64,000 bases of DNA from Phallusia mammillata (Eukaryota; Chordata; Ascidiacea; Phlebobranchia; Ascidiidae). The stretch spans positions 13,148-77,147 of the forward strand of contig QLIY01000567.1 in NCBI GenBank assembly GCA_003260075.1, written 5' to 3'. Positions 1-11,108 of this stretch are shown here, one piece after another. The notes under the pieces are model-generated. The model was not told the origin of the DNA and did not search any database. It was given only the letters and a program-made list of their open reading frames with translations. A program made the position numbers and the translations under genes. The stretch's first letter is position 1. Each line of letters opens with the position of its first letter.

Positions 1-3000
1 AGGTCATAGAGTAAAAAAAGACATTTTGTTGGTTACCTGTAGCAACGACGTGCTGTGCAGTGGGGTGGAACGCTGCTGTGTAGACATATGCGGGATGAGG
101 GAGAGTGTGAGTGGACTTGCTTTTATCCTTAAGATCCCACACTCTAAAAAGACAACAAGAATATTGCTTTATTGTTAAAAGCAGAGGTCCGCAGGTCAAA
201 TGCAGCCCATTCAATTAAGATTGTGCGGTACGTAGCATAGTAATAACAAGTTCTGTTATGTAAGGGTTCATCCAATCACGTTGAATAAATTTGGCAGTTT
301 CTGATAAATGTTGCCTGGTTTTCACTTACTGGGCAGTCCCATCCGCAGATGCTGACACAACTCTGTCGTCGTTGTTTGACCACTGGATGTCGTACACGAG
401 CTGTTGGTGATTGTTAAGGCAACCCATCTCTGCACCGCCAGGTATTCCATACACTGGAAGTTGGAAAATAAGTTTTTACTATATGATCTATAATTAAATA
501 TGATCTATTATTGGTAGTTACAAGTGATATCTTTTAAAACTTATGAAACATAACAGAAAATAGTGAAACAGTCTTACTAAATATTTTAACAAATTTCTGA
601 TTAAGACATATAAATTTTTTGATGGTGACATGTAACTGTAGTTTTAAAGGCACCTGTCGTGGGTTCGAATCCCACCGGAGGCTAGATTTTTCTAGCCTGT
701 GCCTTGGCATATGGGAATGCTTGGAAGACCGGCTGATTCGGTATGGCGCCTTTAATAGGCCTGGCGCACTATGATTTAGTTTTAAAATGTCATTAAAAAA
801 ACGATATAGAATCCTTAGTTGTTGGTTTGATAAAACATGAAACCGTCTTGTACTTATTAAACTCATTCTATTTTAGAACGTTCAACAATCGCCAGTGGCA
901 TCTTTAGTACCATTTTCTGATCTCCACATACCCAGCACACAAACTCTATGGCAGGTTTGGTTGTTAAATCCATTTACTGTTCTTGAGGAACGTGAAAGAA
1001 GACTTACATAGAATGGGATATGAGTTTTCGTGCTTGCAAGCCACGGCCAGTCTTGTCCCACTGTTGGAGAATCGAATCGAAAAAGCACCGTCTGATCCGG
1101 ACCAAAGGCGTAAAGCCACGGCGTTCGGGATTTTGCAAGTCTTAGAGAGAAAGAAATAGAATATATGCAAATTCATTGACTGATTTAAAATTTTTTTTGT
1201 TTCATTCTTAGTTTTTATTGACATCAACAGTGATTGTCAATGACCGTGCTCTGATACTGTTTAGTATAATCACTCACTCCAAAGATGATATTAAAAGAAC
1301 TTCATGTTTCTTTAAAAACATAACTGCCTCCTGCAGTCAATATAGTGTAACTTAATCATGCCAGAAATAGCACTAACACAGATTTTACCTAATTCAGACA
1401 AAACTTGAGGTACAAATGATTTATAATGTGGCAAGGCTTTAACTAATCGAAATCGGTTAATCCGGATCTTCGACTAATCGGGACATTTTTTTGGTCCAAA
1501 CGATTCCGGATTAACTGTACAATGTTTTCTGTCTTTTTTAAGCGAAACATTTTAATACAGACCTGTCCTGGTAGGCGACTCCATTTTGGTTTCTTTTCCT
1601 CGTCCATGGCGCTTTTTGTACCGTCGGCAAATTGAAGAGAGCTGTGAAGTTGTTTGAAACTTTGGTTTCCCACCTCAGGTTGTGTCGCAAACATAGAGCG
1701 GGATGTTGGGTCCATCTGAACACGAAAATATGATCAATGCTTTTTAATCGCTGTCATTCTATAATATGGTATTAATATTAGTGATATGAAAACAAATACG
1801 CTAATATGTAGGCATAGAGGCCTGTAGAAACTTTATGATTTTATTAATAATTTCAATTTTATTTGTAACACTTTTATTACCTAATTTTTATTTTATAAGT
1901 TCAAATTTATTGGTATACATTTTATTTCATGATTTTTACTTTATATTTTAAAATTTATTTGTAAAACTTTTTTATCTAATTTTATTTTATATTTTTAAAC
2001 TCATCCTTATATAATTGACCTACTGACTAAGTGAATTAAAAGTTTTACTTGTATAATTTAAACCTTTTAATTTAAAACCTCAAAAAATGGCTACATGGTA
2101 AAAAAGTTAAACACTATTGCAGCCAAAAATTATATCTTTCCAGCAATAACAATGGAAATCGTTCCAACAACACAGTGAGTAAGTACTCGAATTTAAATAC
2201 AGTCACACAATACAAACTACAAGCATTAAAAAAAACGGAGTTATAAACCTTTTTGCCAGGCAATCGATTTTACCAATGACTTTGTTTGATAAATGTCCTT
2301 ATAAACGCTACAAACAACTGTATAAGTGTCCAAACAAACACAAAATAACCATAAAACCAAATACGCACCTTGTCGGGCCTGTTTAGCGCCTTGAGGGTGA
2401 CGTACAAGGTGGCGGGGTATTCCCTTCTGGGGACGTCCCTCCACCAGAAGTAGGCAAGCTCCGATTGTGCTTGCTGTTCGTTGACGTGCATAGTTTGCAT
2501 ACTGGGTGGGTGGAACAGCTGAAGACGTACTCTGCGCCCGGTGTTAGGCTGACCAGTTGAACCGACAAGCTAAAACAAATAGTTAGCTGTTTTGGGTGGT
2601 CCACAGAACGTTAATTGTATTTGGTAATATACTGAAATAGTTGCATATAATTCATTGAATATTTAGTACGAAAAAACTCATGCAAGCGGATATAAACGGG
2701 TGTAACTGATGTGGCCTTCATATCACTGATGATGGCATGAACACTTGTCAAAACGTTTGAATAATAAAGCATGTCGCCTTTTACGTCTATTTTGGCCGTT
2801 ATTTTAATCATAAACTTAGGTTATTGGCCATTTGTTGTTAGCTTTCTGTTGTTAAAAAACGGACTGATCAACGATGTTTATTTAATTAAACTAGTGGACC
2901 ATGGCCTGGTTAGGAATCACTGCCTTAAGCTGCGGTCTTAAATTGTTTGCAAAAACGCACAAGAAAATATATGGGAAAGGGCACAGTGCATATCTAATGC

Positions 3001-5687
3001 TGTTTACAGTTAAAAGTTTTAAAGTGTAAAGTACTATAATCAGTAACTTTCGATAGTAGTGACCTTTACTGACCTTAAGGAAAGCCCAAGCCACGTTGTG
3101 CCAACCTTTGTCTACGTCATCTTTGCCCTTTCTTACGTTGTTTGCCTTCGTCACACTGACAAAATCGCGGATCTGAAAAGCACGTGTCGAGTTACGTCAC
3201 AATACTACTTCCTTATTGCATCCGATTACTTTCCGGTATTGTTAAAGCAAATTAGTTTTCGATAATTTGAATAAAAAATGGAAATATTGTTAAATTTATT
3301 TTTATTTCAGCAGTTTTAAATTCTTAAGGGGGGGGGGGTACGTTGTTTGCTTTCGTCACACTGACAAAATCGCGGATCTGAAAAGCACGTGTCAAATTTC
3401 GTCACAATACTACTTCCTTATTGCATCCGATTAGCTTCCGGTATTGCGTGAAGAAAATGAAATTGGATTAAAAATAGAAAAGATCGTCACATTTATTTTT
3501 ATTAATGTAGTTTTGAATTCTTAACAAGTTTGCTGCAAAAAATTTTGCCCGTTTTTACAACTTAATAATTTTCCTAACTTACAATACTAAACACATACCA
3601 CAAAAAACACCATAGGACTTGGCTTGACGACTCGGGGATTGACTGGAACCAATGAAGTTGCGTCATCATTTTGCCGCTGTGCCTCCTCCTCATGCTGACG
3701 TATCAATGACGTAATCAGGCTGTCGAAGCTCTCGTTGAAGATTAAAGTTTCTTCCCACTTGGGCAGAATGCTCTGGTGGCTTCGGAAGTCATACGGTTGC
3801 GTCATAATTGGAAGGGGGGGGGGGGTGCTGACGTATCAATGACGTAATCAGGCTGTCAAAGCTCTCGTTGAAGATTAAAGTTTCTTCCCACTTGGGCAAA
3901 ATGCTCTGGTGGCTTCGGAAGTCATACGGTTGCGTCATAATTGGAAGCACGTGCGTGATTGCGTCACTCTCATAGTATGACGTCACGCTGCGGGAGCTGT
4001 GATCAAAAGTATATTGGGAAATTTTGACACTTTTAAAGTTTCCCAAATGTCGACGTATTTTCTTCTAATTCAGAGAGTACCCTGTAACTAAATATGTAGG
4101 TTTCCTTAATTGATTTTTGTGAATTTGAGAAAAAATGCAGTTCTCGAAACAAATCGAAAAACGCAACAACAACTAGTTTTCCGCTAAACAAAATGCCCTT
4201 AAAGTTCTAAATGAAGTCTTTTTTTGCGTATGAAACTTTGTAATAAAAACAGACAAAAACAAACAAACAATACAGTAAACGTCGGTTAATCTGGACCCGT
4301 TTGGACGAAAAATGTTGTCCGGATTGACCGATGTCGATTAGTTAAAGCCTTATAATATTACAAATCATTCGTACCCTAAGTTTTGTCAGAATTGGGCAAA
4401 AATCCGGATTAACCGAGGTTTACTGGTTTTAAACATGAGCCAGAAAGTATGGCTACAGACGCGTTAAAAGCGAAAAAACGACACAATTACCCAAATTTAC
4501 TTTCCCAAAGTTAAGATTAAGCACTGAAATATTACCTGTCGCTTTTCAATAGAAACTGTCCAGTGGAACCGTCCACCAATGAGACCCTTACAACGGGGTG
4601 AGATATATACTTGAGACTTGCACGCAAGTGGTCGCTCTGATGTACAGTAACCCCGAGGACAAGGCCATCATCTTTCTTCTGTTGTTTGCGTGCCTTTCTT
4701 CGTGCTGTACGGGCCCTTCCACTGCTTGAAGATGGACCAGCCTCGATGGTGTCTTGTTGGTCGTCTGGCACAACTGGGGGGGGGGGGCCGGGCCCTTCGA
4801 CTGCTTGTAGATGGACCAGCCTCGATGGTGTCTTGTTGGTCGTCTGGCACAACTGGGATGTCATCTGCTTGGTCCTCTGCTGTGATTGGTTGCTCATCTT
4901 GTGTAGGTGTTGGGTCTTCAGGAAGATCTGGGATTGGCCGATTAGCCTTTGGCACTGTTAAAAGTGTATGGGAACGGAAAAGCGTGAAATGTGAATGGAG
5001 TTATAGTTTACGGCTTTTCAATCTTTACCCAATACTGTACAATTTTATACAATATTTTGTTTACCAATTTCATTGACTAACACAATCGAAATACAAATAG
5101 TTTATACCTCACTTAACACTGCATCCCGCCCATTTAACCATATTAAAAACCAAGCAGTAAGAACTTCCATCAATGTTTAGAAGCCCTTTACAAGTTAATG
5201 AGTTATATGTATACAAGTTGCAACTATAGTCAAAACAAGCCTAAATGACGCCCAAAAGTTGGTGAAATTTTAGCACAAATGAAACTGTGAACTGACTTAT
5301 AATTTTGGCATGACATAATCACCCTTATACCAAACCTGACCCCAAAAAGCATGGCCTGACTTACAACTTTACATTATTTTAAAACTTAGCACAAAGATTA
5401 AAACTTTGATTAAAAAACTAGGATACCTCGCTTTTTCTTCTTTCGTTTCTTTGTTGTAGGAACTGGTATGACATCATCACCTTGCATCTCATCTGCTGTT
5501 TTTGTGATAATTGGTTCTGGTAAGGTCCTTGGTTTCGGCACTAAGTGCACAAACAAAATAGAACCATTTTCACAAAACATTATTCATTTTTTCATCAGTT
5601 GTCCCCAAAGGATTAAATGAGTCCCACAAGACCAGGAAAAAGTCTTTGGTGTTCTCAAGTGAACTTTTAAACCGTTTTCTATGTAAA

Positions 5688-5758
<71 letters not shown>

Positions 5759-7501
5759 GTTGAGACCAAATATTAAAATATGTTATTTTATCAACAAAAG
5801 AACTTTACCATTTAATGTCTGCTTTCAAATACGAAGCCATCTCAAAAGTGTAAGAAATTCGAAGGTTTTTATGGAATAAATAGGAGATTAAAACAAACTG
5901 AGTCATGTTTGTTTGTTTTCTACTAGATCTTAACAATGTAAAACTAATCATACAGCAAACGGATAATTACATGTTGTTTAAGCGAGGTACCAGTAACTAT
6001 GCAAGCACTGTGCTTAATAGTGCAGAACAATTGCTCGAGTAAAAAACGGTAACCAATTTTAACCATAAATCATCAAAAATGACATTTTTTTGTAAAATTA
6101 CACAAAGGGTTTGAGAACCACTGGTATACAGGTTATAAAAAGTTCTATGAATTATATATTTTGCTTCTTAATCTTACCTGGCTTACTATCACTTTGGTCA
6201 TCATCATTTCTATCTTCATCTTCATCAATATTATCTTCACTTGTAACAGCTGGCTTGGATGTTGAGGGTTCCTCATCAGAGTGCACATCACCTGGTTCAT
6301 TGCTGATTCCTTCATCTTGACTTTTCACTGGTTCTTCATCTGTAATCCTAAATTCGTCCGAGCAAAAACTTGTTTTAATACATACTGTTTATTCATGCCA
6401 CTTAGTAGAAATTCAGTTTAATTTGCTGAGTTAAAGAACACATAGCAACACAATTGCACTGAACAATCACCAAGCTGGAAATAGCCACCAAAGTTGAAAT
6501 GTTGTACAAAAACAGTGGATGGCACAATTGTTGAATCATGACTAAACCTGCTGCTGCTACCTCCGATTATAAATGTTGATTGACAAACTTAGTCACATTT
6601 GGGTTCAAAAAGAGCATGGCTTTTACATCTTAGTTTCTATGGGTGTTTTTTAATTTAAGAGGACACTAGAGAGCATGCTCTTTTATTGTACAAATCATGC
6701 TTTTTTTGTTTTCATGATATTGCATTGTTAATGTATTTGCACATAACATTATTAGAGCAAAAAACAACTTTTGTATGAGAGACACAGAATCAAGAAAACC
6801 TCTAGTTATCCTCTTTAGGGATGACAATGCCTGAAAAAGTTTTATTTTTCTTACCCTTCTTCTGTCCCACTAGGCCCAGATGCACCAGCTTGTTGTTTCA
6901 CCAGATTTGCTTGCTCATTGTGTTTCTTGCGAAACTTTGGTATTTTAAATTTCGGGAGTTTTAACTTTTTATGACCGCTGGACCCTTTTACTGGTGCCAG
7001 TTCTTCAACTTCAGCACCACTTTCTTCTTGTGGACTGCAAAAAACATGAAAAATCCACTAACACTATAAAAAAAGCTTTTTAGTGGATATAAATGGATGC
7101 AACTGATATGGCCCTTCATAACACTGATGATGACATGAGCTTTTGCCGAGATATTTGAACAATAAAACATGTCACTTTTTGGGTCAGGCTTTTAATATGG
7201 GTTATATTTTGAGCAGTCTCAAACACGCCAAAAAAGGGATGATTTGGTTTCAGCTAAAGACAACTGAACATGTTTATGCTTTTTCACACGAAATGTGTAC
7301 AATTAAAGAGTGCTGTGTTATAAACTTATATATACACTACATCAGTGCTCTTCAACCTTTTTTGGTTTGGTGAACCCTTGAAGTTGTTGTGACAAACTCA
7401 TGCACCCTATTTACTTAAAAGGTAAACTGAGGTTAAAAGCGACATGAAAAATCAATATGCATATCATCATGTCAATTAAACCGAGTGGAGCTGCCGAAGT
7501 T

Positions 7502-7596
<95 letters not shown>

Positions 7597-9596
7597 ACTG
7601 TCGTTGGGAGTTTGAGTCAAATATTAATGGTTCCTTAAAAGTTTCTGATGCACCCTTGTATACCCTTTCATACTGGTGCACCCCATGCATATTTTGGTGC
7701 ACCGTGCACACCGGTTGAAGAGCACTGCACTACATTGTAAACATAGTCATACAAACACAATGCTTTTTCAAGAAAACTAAACCTTCATCTGTTTCAAAAT
7801 GATTTTTGTAATTACTAATATCATACCTTACATGTTGCTGCTCATTATACTGTTCATCTGCTAGTGTCCTAATAACATGCGATTCTGCTCTCCATAAAGT
7901 CTGTTCATCACTTAAATCGCTCATGTGAAGTGAAAGGTCAAAGGCTGAAGAATCATTAGACTCATCCGCATACTTTCTTCTACTTGTATTTAAATGTACA
8001 CCATGTGCTTTTGATTTGTGAGGTATTTTCCCTGAGTTTGACTGGAATAATTCTGGTGGGTCTACAGCCGTGCTTGGCATAGGATAAGTTCTGCTTAATG
8101 TTGATTCAGAGTCACTGTGAATAGCTCTCAATATTCCTGAAGTACTTGCTACAGACTGCCTGTATGAACTGCCTATTTCATGCACTGTTATTTCCTTTGA
8201 CCACTGTACTTTCCTTTTTGTATCTAGTCCACTGAAAACCATTTCTTGAATGCTGTGTTGTACATAAATATGTTGTAAACCAAACTTTATGCAATTTGAA
8301 AAGTAACGACAAATCAGTGATTGTTTTTTTAGCACACTCCAGTCAGTATGGTATTTTTCATGTTTAAGAATTCACTGATTATGTGAAAATCAGATGGACA
8401 TGTCATGAACTATCTGTATCTAGAATCATTTGCATTAAAGACCAGGGACTGAGGACAAATTTTGTAATATGTTAATACCTTTTCAAGTAATACAGTTATA
8501 AACACAGTTAAAAAGGGCAACAACCAAATATATGATATTTCACTTTACCCTGCATTTTCCTCAGATTCAACTGGTTTGTCTTTATCTTTGTCAATATCAT
8601 CTTCTGACTGATCGTCTGAAACAAATTTGTTTTCATCCCCTTTATGTTCGTCATCACCATTAAATGTATTGTTGTGTATTAGGGGATCATCTTTAGTTAA
8701 ACTTCTCTCCAAATCTTCAACCTTTAAGAAAATTTGTGTAATTATTCAGATTTTTTTTAGTGTGGTAGTTTATTATCTGAAAGCAGTGATTCGCAACCAG
8801 GGTGAATTTTTAAACTTGATGGGGGATTTACTTGTAAATAGACAATTATGCTCTGGGCATCTGACCTGTAAAGTTAACAAAAGACCAAATTTGATGTGAT
8901 CTTTGTATGGTTTAGCATCTACTATGTAGTTGTTAAGGGAGGAGTTCATCGAAAAAGGTTGGGAACCACTGTCTTAAAGCAAAGCAAAATGAAATATAAA
9001 ACAACATAATTTTTGCCTAGGTCCATTCTACTTCGGGGGGGGGGGGTTCATCAAAAAAAGGTTGGGAACCACTGTCTTAAAGCAAAGCAAAACTAAATGA
9101 AATATAAAACAACATAATTTTTGCCTAGGTCCATTCTACTTCAGTAACTTTCAACATAATTTTATTAAATGTGTCGCGCACTAATCTGTTAAAAAACAAC
9201 ACAACATACCACTTTTTCAGGAGTGTCAGCCAAGGGTGGGTTCCTAAATAAAAACACAACAATATATCTCAATAAATTATATTTACACAAACCATGCAAG
9301 TACAGTTGTTAACTGCTGTTAAATATATACATGTGCAATTGTGTTTACATGTGACCTACCTATCTTTTGATCTAAATCCTGGAAAATTACTAAAGATTCC
9401 GCGCTTTGCTTCTACAACAGAATTTTCTGGAAAAATACATAGAATTGGGTTATTCCTAATTAGAACTCACAGTCCTACAATTTTAAAATAAGTCGATTAA
9501 AGCTAATGGAAAAACAGATTTTTTTCTACATTTGAGTATTTATTTCAAAAGATACATACATTTATAACACACATACCTGATGGCATATTGCATCAA
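1..9596 (-). CDS. AHI1: Jouberin (AHI1), N-terminal and WD40 part; C-terminus outside window
   Basis: Ciliary transition-zone scaffold of the AHI1/Jouberin family. Exons (minus): 9587-9596 (ATG at 9594-9596, in-frame stop just upstream), 9360-9426, 9210-9243, 8549-8721, 7827-8252, 6855-7034, 6178-6347, 5427-5540, 4536-4954, 3599-3996, 3074-3172, 2369-2569, 1563-1715, 1008-1140, 330-453, 37-143. Phases agree throughout and give 864 residues once two artefactual overlaps are collapsed. The N-terminal third is acidic, Lys/Glu/Ser-rich and unconserved. Next comes the C2-like AHI1 block ([47 protein letters not shown]). Then LPGQTCKIPN leads into WD40 repeats ([41 protein letters not shown]). These match vertebrate AHI1 block for block from memory of the family. 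Remaining WD40 blades and any SH3 domain lie beyond position 1. Poly-G joins interrupt two exons. Confidence 0.92.
640..800 (+). repeat. tRNA-derived SINE fragment
   Basis: A perfect Pol III B box (GGTTCGAATCC, 662-672) sits in a TpsiC-arm-like hairpin (GTGGG/CCCAC) followed by a tRNA-like 3' acceptor strand, then a non-tRNA tail. No A box or 5' tRNA half is visible, so this is a 5'-truncated SINE in an AHI1 intron rather than a tRNA gene. Confidence 0.5.
1385..1530 (+). mobile_element. pogo/Tigger-like MITE, truncated copy
   Basis: Shares its interior (AAGGCTTTAACTAATCGA, GGTTAATCCGGA) with the element at 4273-4425 in the opposite orientation. The inverted end carrying the CTCGGTTAATCCGGA-type terminus is eroded here. 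Lies in an AHI1 intron. Confidence 0.4.
1800..2060. repeat. AT-rich low-complexity, degenerate tandem T-rich tract
   Basis: AHI1 intron stretch made of imperfectly repeated TTTTATTT / AAATTTATTTGTAA motifs. No coding signal was seen. Confidence 0.5.
2665..2815 (+). mobile_element. Dispersed repeat with hammerhead-like core (copy 1)
   Basis: Contains CTGATGA (2726-2732), a short stem-loop, an AAAACG box (degenerate GAAAC), then AATAAAGCATGTCGC and TTTTACGTCTATTTTGG. Copies at 7.1, 18.2, 37.3 and 57.4 kb share these blocks. The CTGATGA...GAAAC arrangement resembles a hammerhead ribozyme core, as found in Penelope-like elements and retrozymes. Here the second box is mutated, so the copy is unlikely to be active. 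Confidence 0.5.
3328..3338. other. Poly-G assembly join (11 G)
   Basis: Sequence to its right (from about 3339) repeats about 3132-3245 with scattered differences, including the 5' part of the AHI1 exon 3074-3172. Read as unmerged alleles joined by a G placeholder. Confidence 0.8.
3814..3825. other. Poly-G assembly join inside AHI1 exon
   Basis: About 125 bp left of the run (3690-3814) is repeated right of it (3826-3950) with two differences. Removing 136 bases (126 overlap plus 10 G) makes the exon 262 nt, exactly the length the flanking intron phases require. Confidence 0.85.
4273..4425 (+). mobile_element. pogo/Tigger-like MITE with 23-bp inverted ends
   Basis: Begins CAGTAAACGTCGGTTAATCT and ends with the inverse of CAGTAAACCTCGGTTAATCC; about 21 of 23 terminal bases match. 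TA flanks the left end, but the right TA is not preserved. The CAGT...GGTTAATCCGGA terminus is typical of pogo/Tigger non-autonomous elements. Lies in an AHI1 intron. Confidence 0.5.
4776..4787. other. Poly-G assembly join inside AHI1 exon
   Basis: The coding motif [14 protein letters not shown] is present on both sides of the run. Removing 79 bases (69 overlap plus 10 G) makes the exon 340 nt, the length demanded by its phase 1 start and phase 2 end. Confidence 0.85.
5688..5757. other. Poly-G run of 70 (sized gap placeholder)
   Basis: Seventy uninterrupted G in an AHI1 intron without duplicated flanks. By analogy with the 10-G joins it is probably a gap written as G. Lone hAT-like right end follows at 6107-6123. 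Confidence 0.65.
6107..6123. mobile_element. hAT right terminus, left part missing
   Basis: The end GGTTTGAGAACCACTG is followed by GTATACAG, an 8-bp site with central TA. No left end with a matching duplication is visible; it may be lost in the 5688-5757 gap. Confidence 0.4.
7060..7190 (+). mobile_element. Dispersed repeat with hammerhead-like core (copy 2)
   Basis: CTGATGA at 7124-7130, hairpin, GAGA (mutated GAAA), then GAACAATAAAACATGTCAC. The upstream block (GGATATAAATGG, AACTGATATGGCC) matches copy 1 at 2.7 kb. Immediately 5' of an AHI1 exon on the minus strand. Confidence 0.5.
7343..7727. mobile_element. hAT non-autonomous element with perfect 8-bp duplication
   Basis: The ends CAGTGCTCTTCAACC and GGTTGAAGAGCACTG are perfect inverted repeats, flanked by identical CACTACAT (7335-7342 and 7728-7735). 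The interior is interrupted by a 92-G run. It is related to the element at 22810-23762. The central TA of the duplication fits Buster-type hAT target preference (nnnTAnnn). Confidence 0.85.
7504..7595. other. Poly-G run of 92 inside a hAT element
   Basis: Uninterrupted G tract inside the hAT interior, where the related copy at 22.8 kb has ordinary sequence. Read as a sized gap written as G. The poly-Gly and poly-Pro reading frames across it are not genes. Confidence 0.7.
8784..8971. mobile_element. hAT MITE
   Basis: Starts CAGTGATTCGCAACC and ends GGTTGGGAACCACTG, flanked by TCTGAAAG / TCTTAAAG (one difference). Its interior (GGTTTAGCATCTACTAT) matches the element at 50594. The 3' end is repeated after the poly-G join at 9035. 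Confidence 0.7.
9035..9046. other. Poly-G assembly join
   Basis: About 95 bp left of it, including the hAT end GGTTGGGAACCACTG, reappears right of it with a small indel. Unmerged alleles. Confidence 0.8.
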
Positions 9597-11108
9597 TGTA
9601 TTTAATACTCAATGTGTTGGACACTGGGAGGCATCATCAGTTGACACATTAATGCCATTTTAGTAGAAACACACAAATACAAGATTTATTGAAGAACAGC
9701 ATATGCATATACGATTAGCTAAACACTACAACCACAAAACAACTGTAAAAAACAGAAAACATGCATACTATTATACTCCTCAAAATAAATAACTGAATTT
9801 GTAATGTTTAAGTGTGGATACAATATTGGCTAAACAGTTTATTTTTGGAAATTATGCGGCTGTGCTGTTGTAGTGTTACATGGGTAAAATGACAAGCCCC
9901 CAAATTACTCGCAAATAAGGGGCGAATCACTAAAAAGGCCCAAAATATATTTAGCATTTTACTGTCACCCGCTCTAAAGTTTCAAGCTAAATTCTGATAA
10001 AGCGCGTTTGTAAATTATGTGCACCGCCTACACTGCTACAAGCAAGTAGCAACACAAATTTTAAAAAATATACACTTTTTCATTTAAACAACATGTACTA
10101 AATACCTAACTACTGGCGTTACCACGTTAACCTTTTACAACACTGAACAGGCATTTTTGACAATTCAATTGGCAACCGCACTCTATTTTGATTTGCGCTT
10201 GTATATAAACTGATGAAAGGTAGCGCCCCCGAACGACAAATATTTCAATGTTTTTTTCTTTCAAAAAGGTAAGGTTCACTTTAATCTGTCTTTAGACTAT
10301 TTAATTTTATGTTTAACATATTTTACAAAAATGTATGTTCTTATTTAAGCCAAACAAAGAGCCTATTATGACTCCGTTATTATGACTATTTTTACCATTA
10401 TGACTCTGCTTTCGAGGATAAAATTAATGAAAAAAGCGGGAAGGAACAGCTAAGTTTTTCTGATTGCTGCTGCTGTAGTTGCAGAACTGTTTTATCGTTT
10501 AACATAGATTTTGTCGCATGCCGGAGTCGGATAATGTTTGCTCTAGCATTCGCGGACTTAAAAATATGTGATAAAAACAGTTTTAAAACGGTACAGTACA
10601 GATTTTTTTTGTATTTTTTGAGGTGGCGGACTTACGAAAACTTAATGTTCATGGACACCTGTTTAAGAAACACTGAATGTGAAATTAAGGAAATTGACTA
10701 TAGTAGCAACAATCTGTGCTTAGTTATATGTTTAGCATTTATGGTTTAGCATTTGTTTGAATTGTGGAGCAAAAAAACAAAAACCAAAGGTATTTGCTCT
10801 GTTAAACTTTATTTTGCGTAAAACAATAAAACTCAACAAAAAACAACAACGATGATAAAATTTTTAAGCAACAACATTTTAGAATATTACGTGAATGCTT
10901 GAATTGAGCTGAGAAACTTTAAATTCTTTAAAATAATAAATATTGTAGGTCAAGCACATTTCAAACAAATATATATCTTCATAACCATCCTTTAAATCTG
11001 TCCTGGTCATTTGTAGATGACTGCAATGTCACTTTCCTATTTGTTCTTTTAGGTTGGTGTAATTGCGTTTGAGGTGTTAACTGCCATAAAGGGTGAGGTT
11101 GGTTTTAA
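9597..11108. other. Intergenic: AHI1 5' flank and 3' flank of the Kunitz gene
   Basis: No coding exon is recognised here. The AHI1 transcription start must lie in this interval, but no clear minus-strand TATA was found. AATAAA on the minus strand at about 10808-10813 is a plausible poly(A) signal for the gene ending at 11109 and would give a 3'UTR near 300 nt. Confidence 0.5.

Noticed and set aside
640..690. Functional tRNA gene
   Set aside because: Only the B box and TpsiC arm are present; no A box, D arm or anticodon arm upstream.
5584..5879. Open frames with poly-Gly or poly-Pro across the long G runs (also 7411-7718 and 19028-19361)
   Set aside because: They exist only because of the G placeholders; there are no splice signals, domains or codon context outside the run.
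7504..7595. G-quadruplex or telomere-like function for the G runs
   Set aside because: Pure G without spacer bases, fixed 10-G size elsewhere and duplicated flanks point to assembly placeholders.
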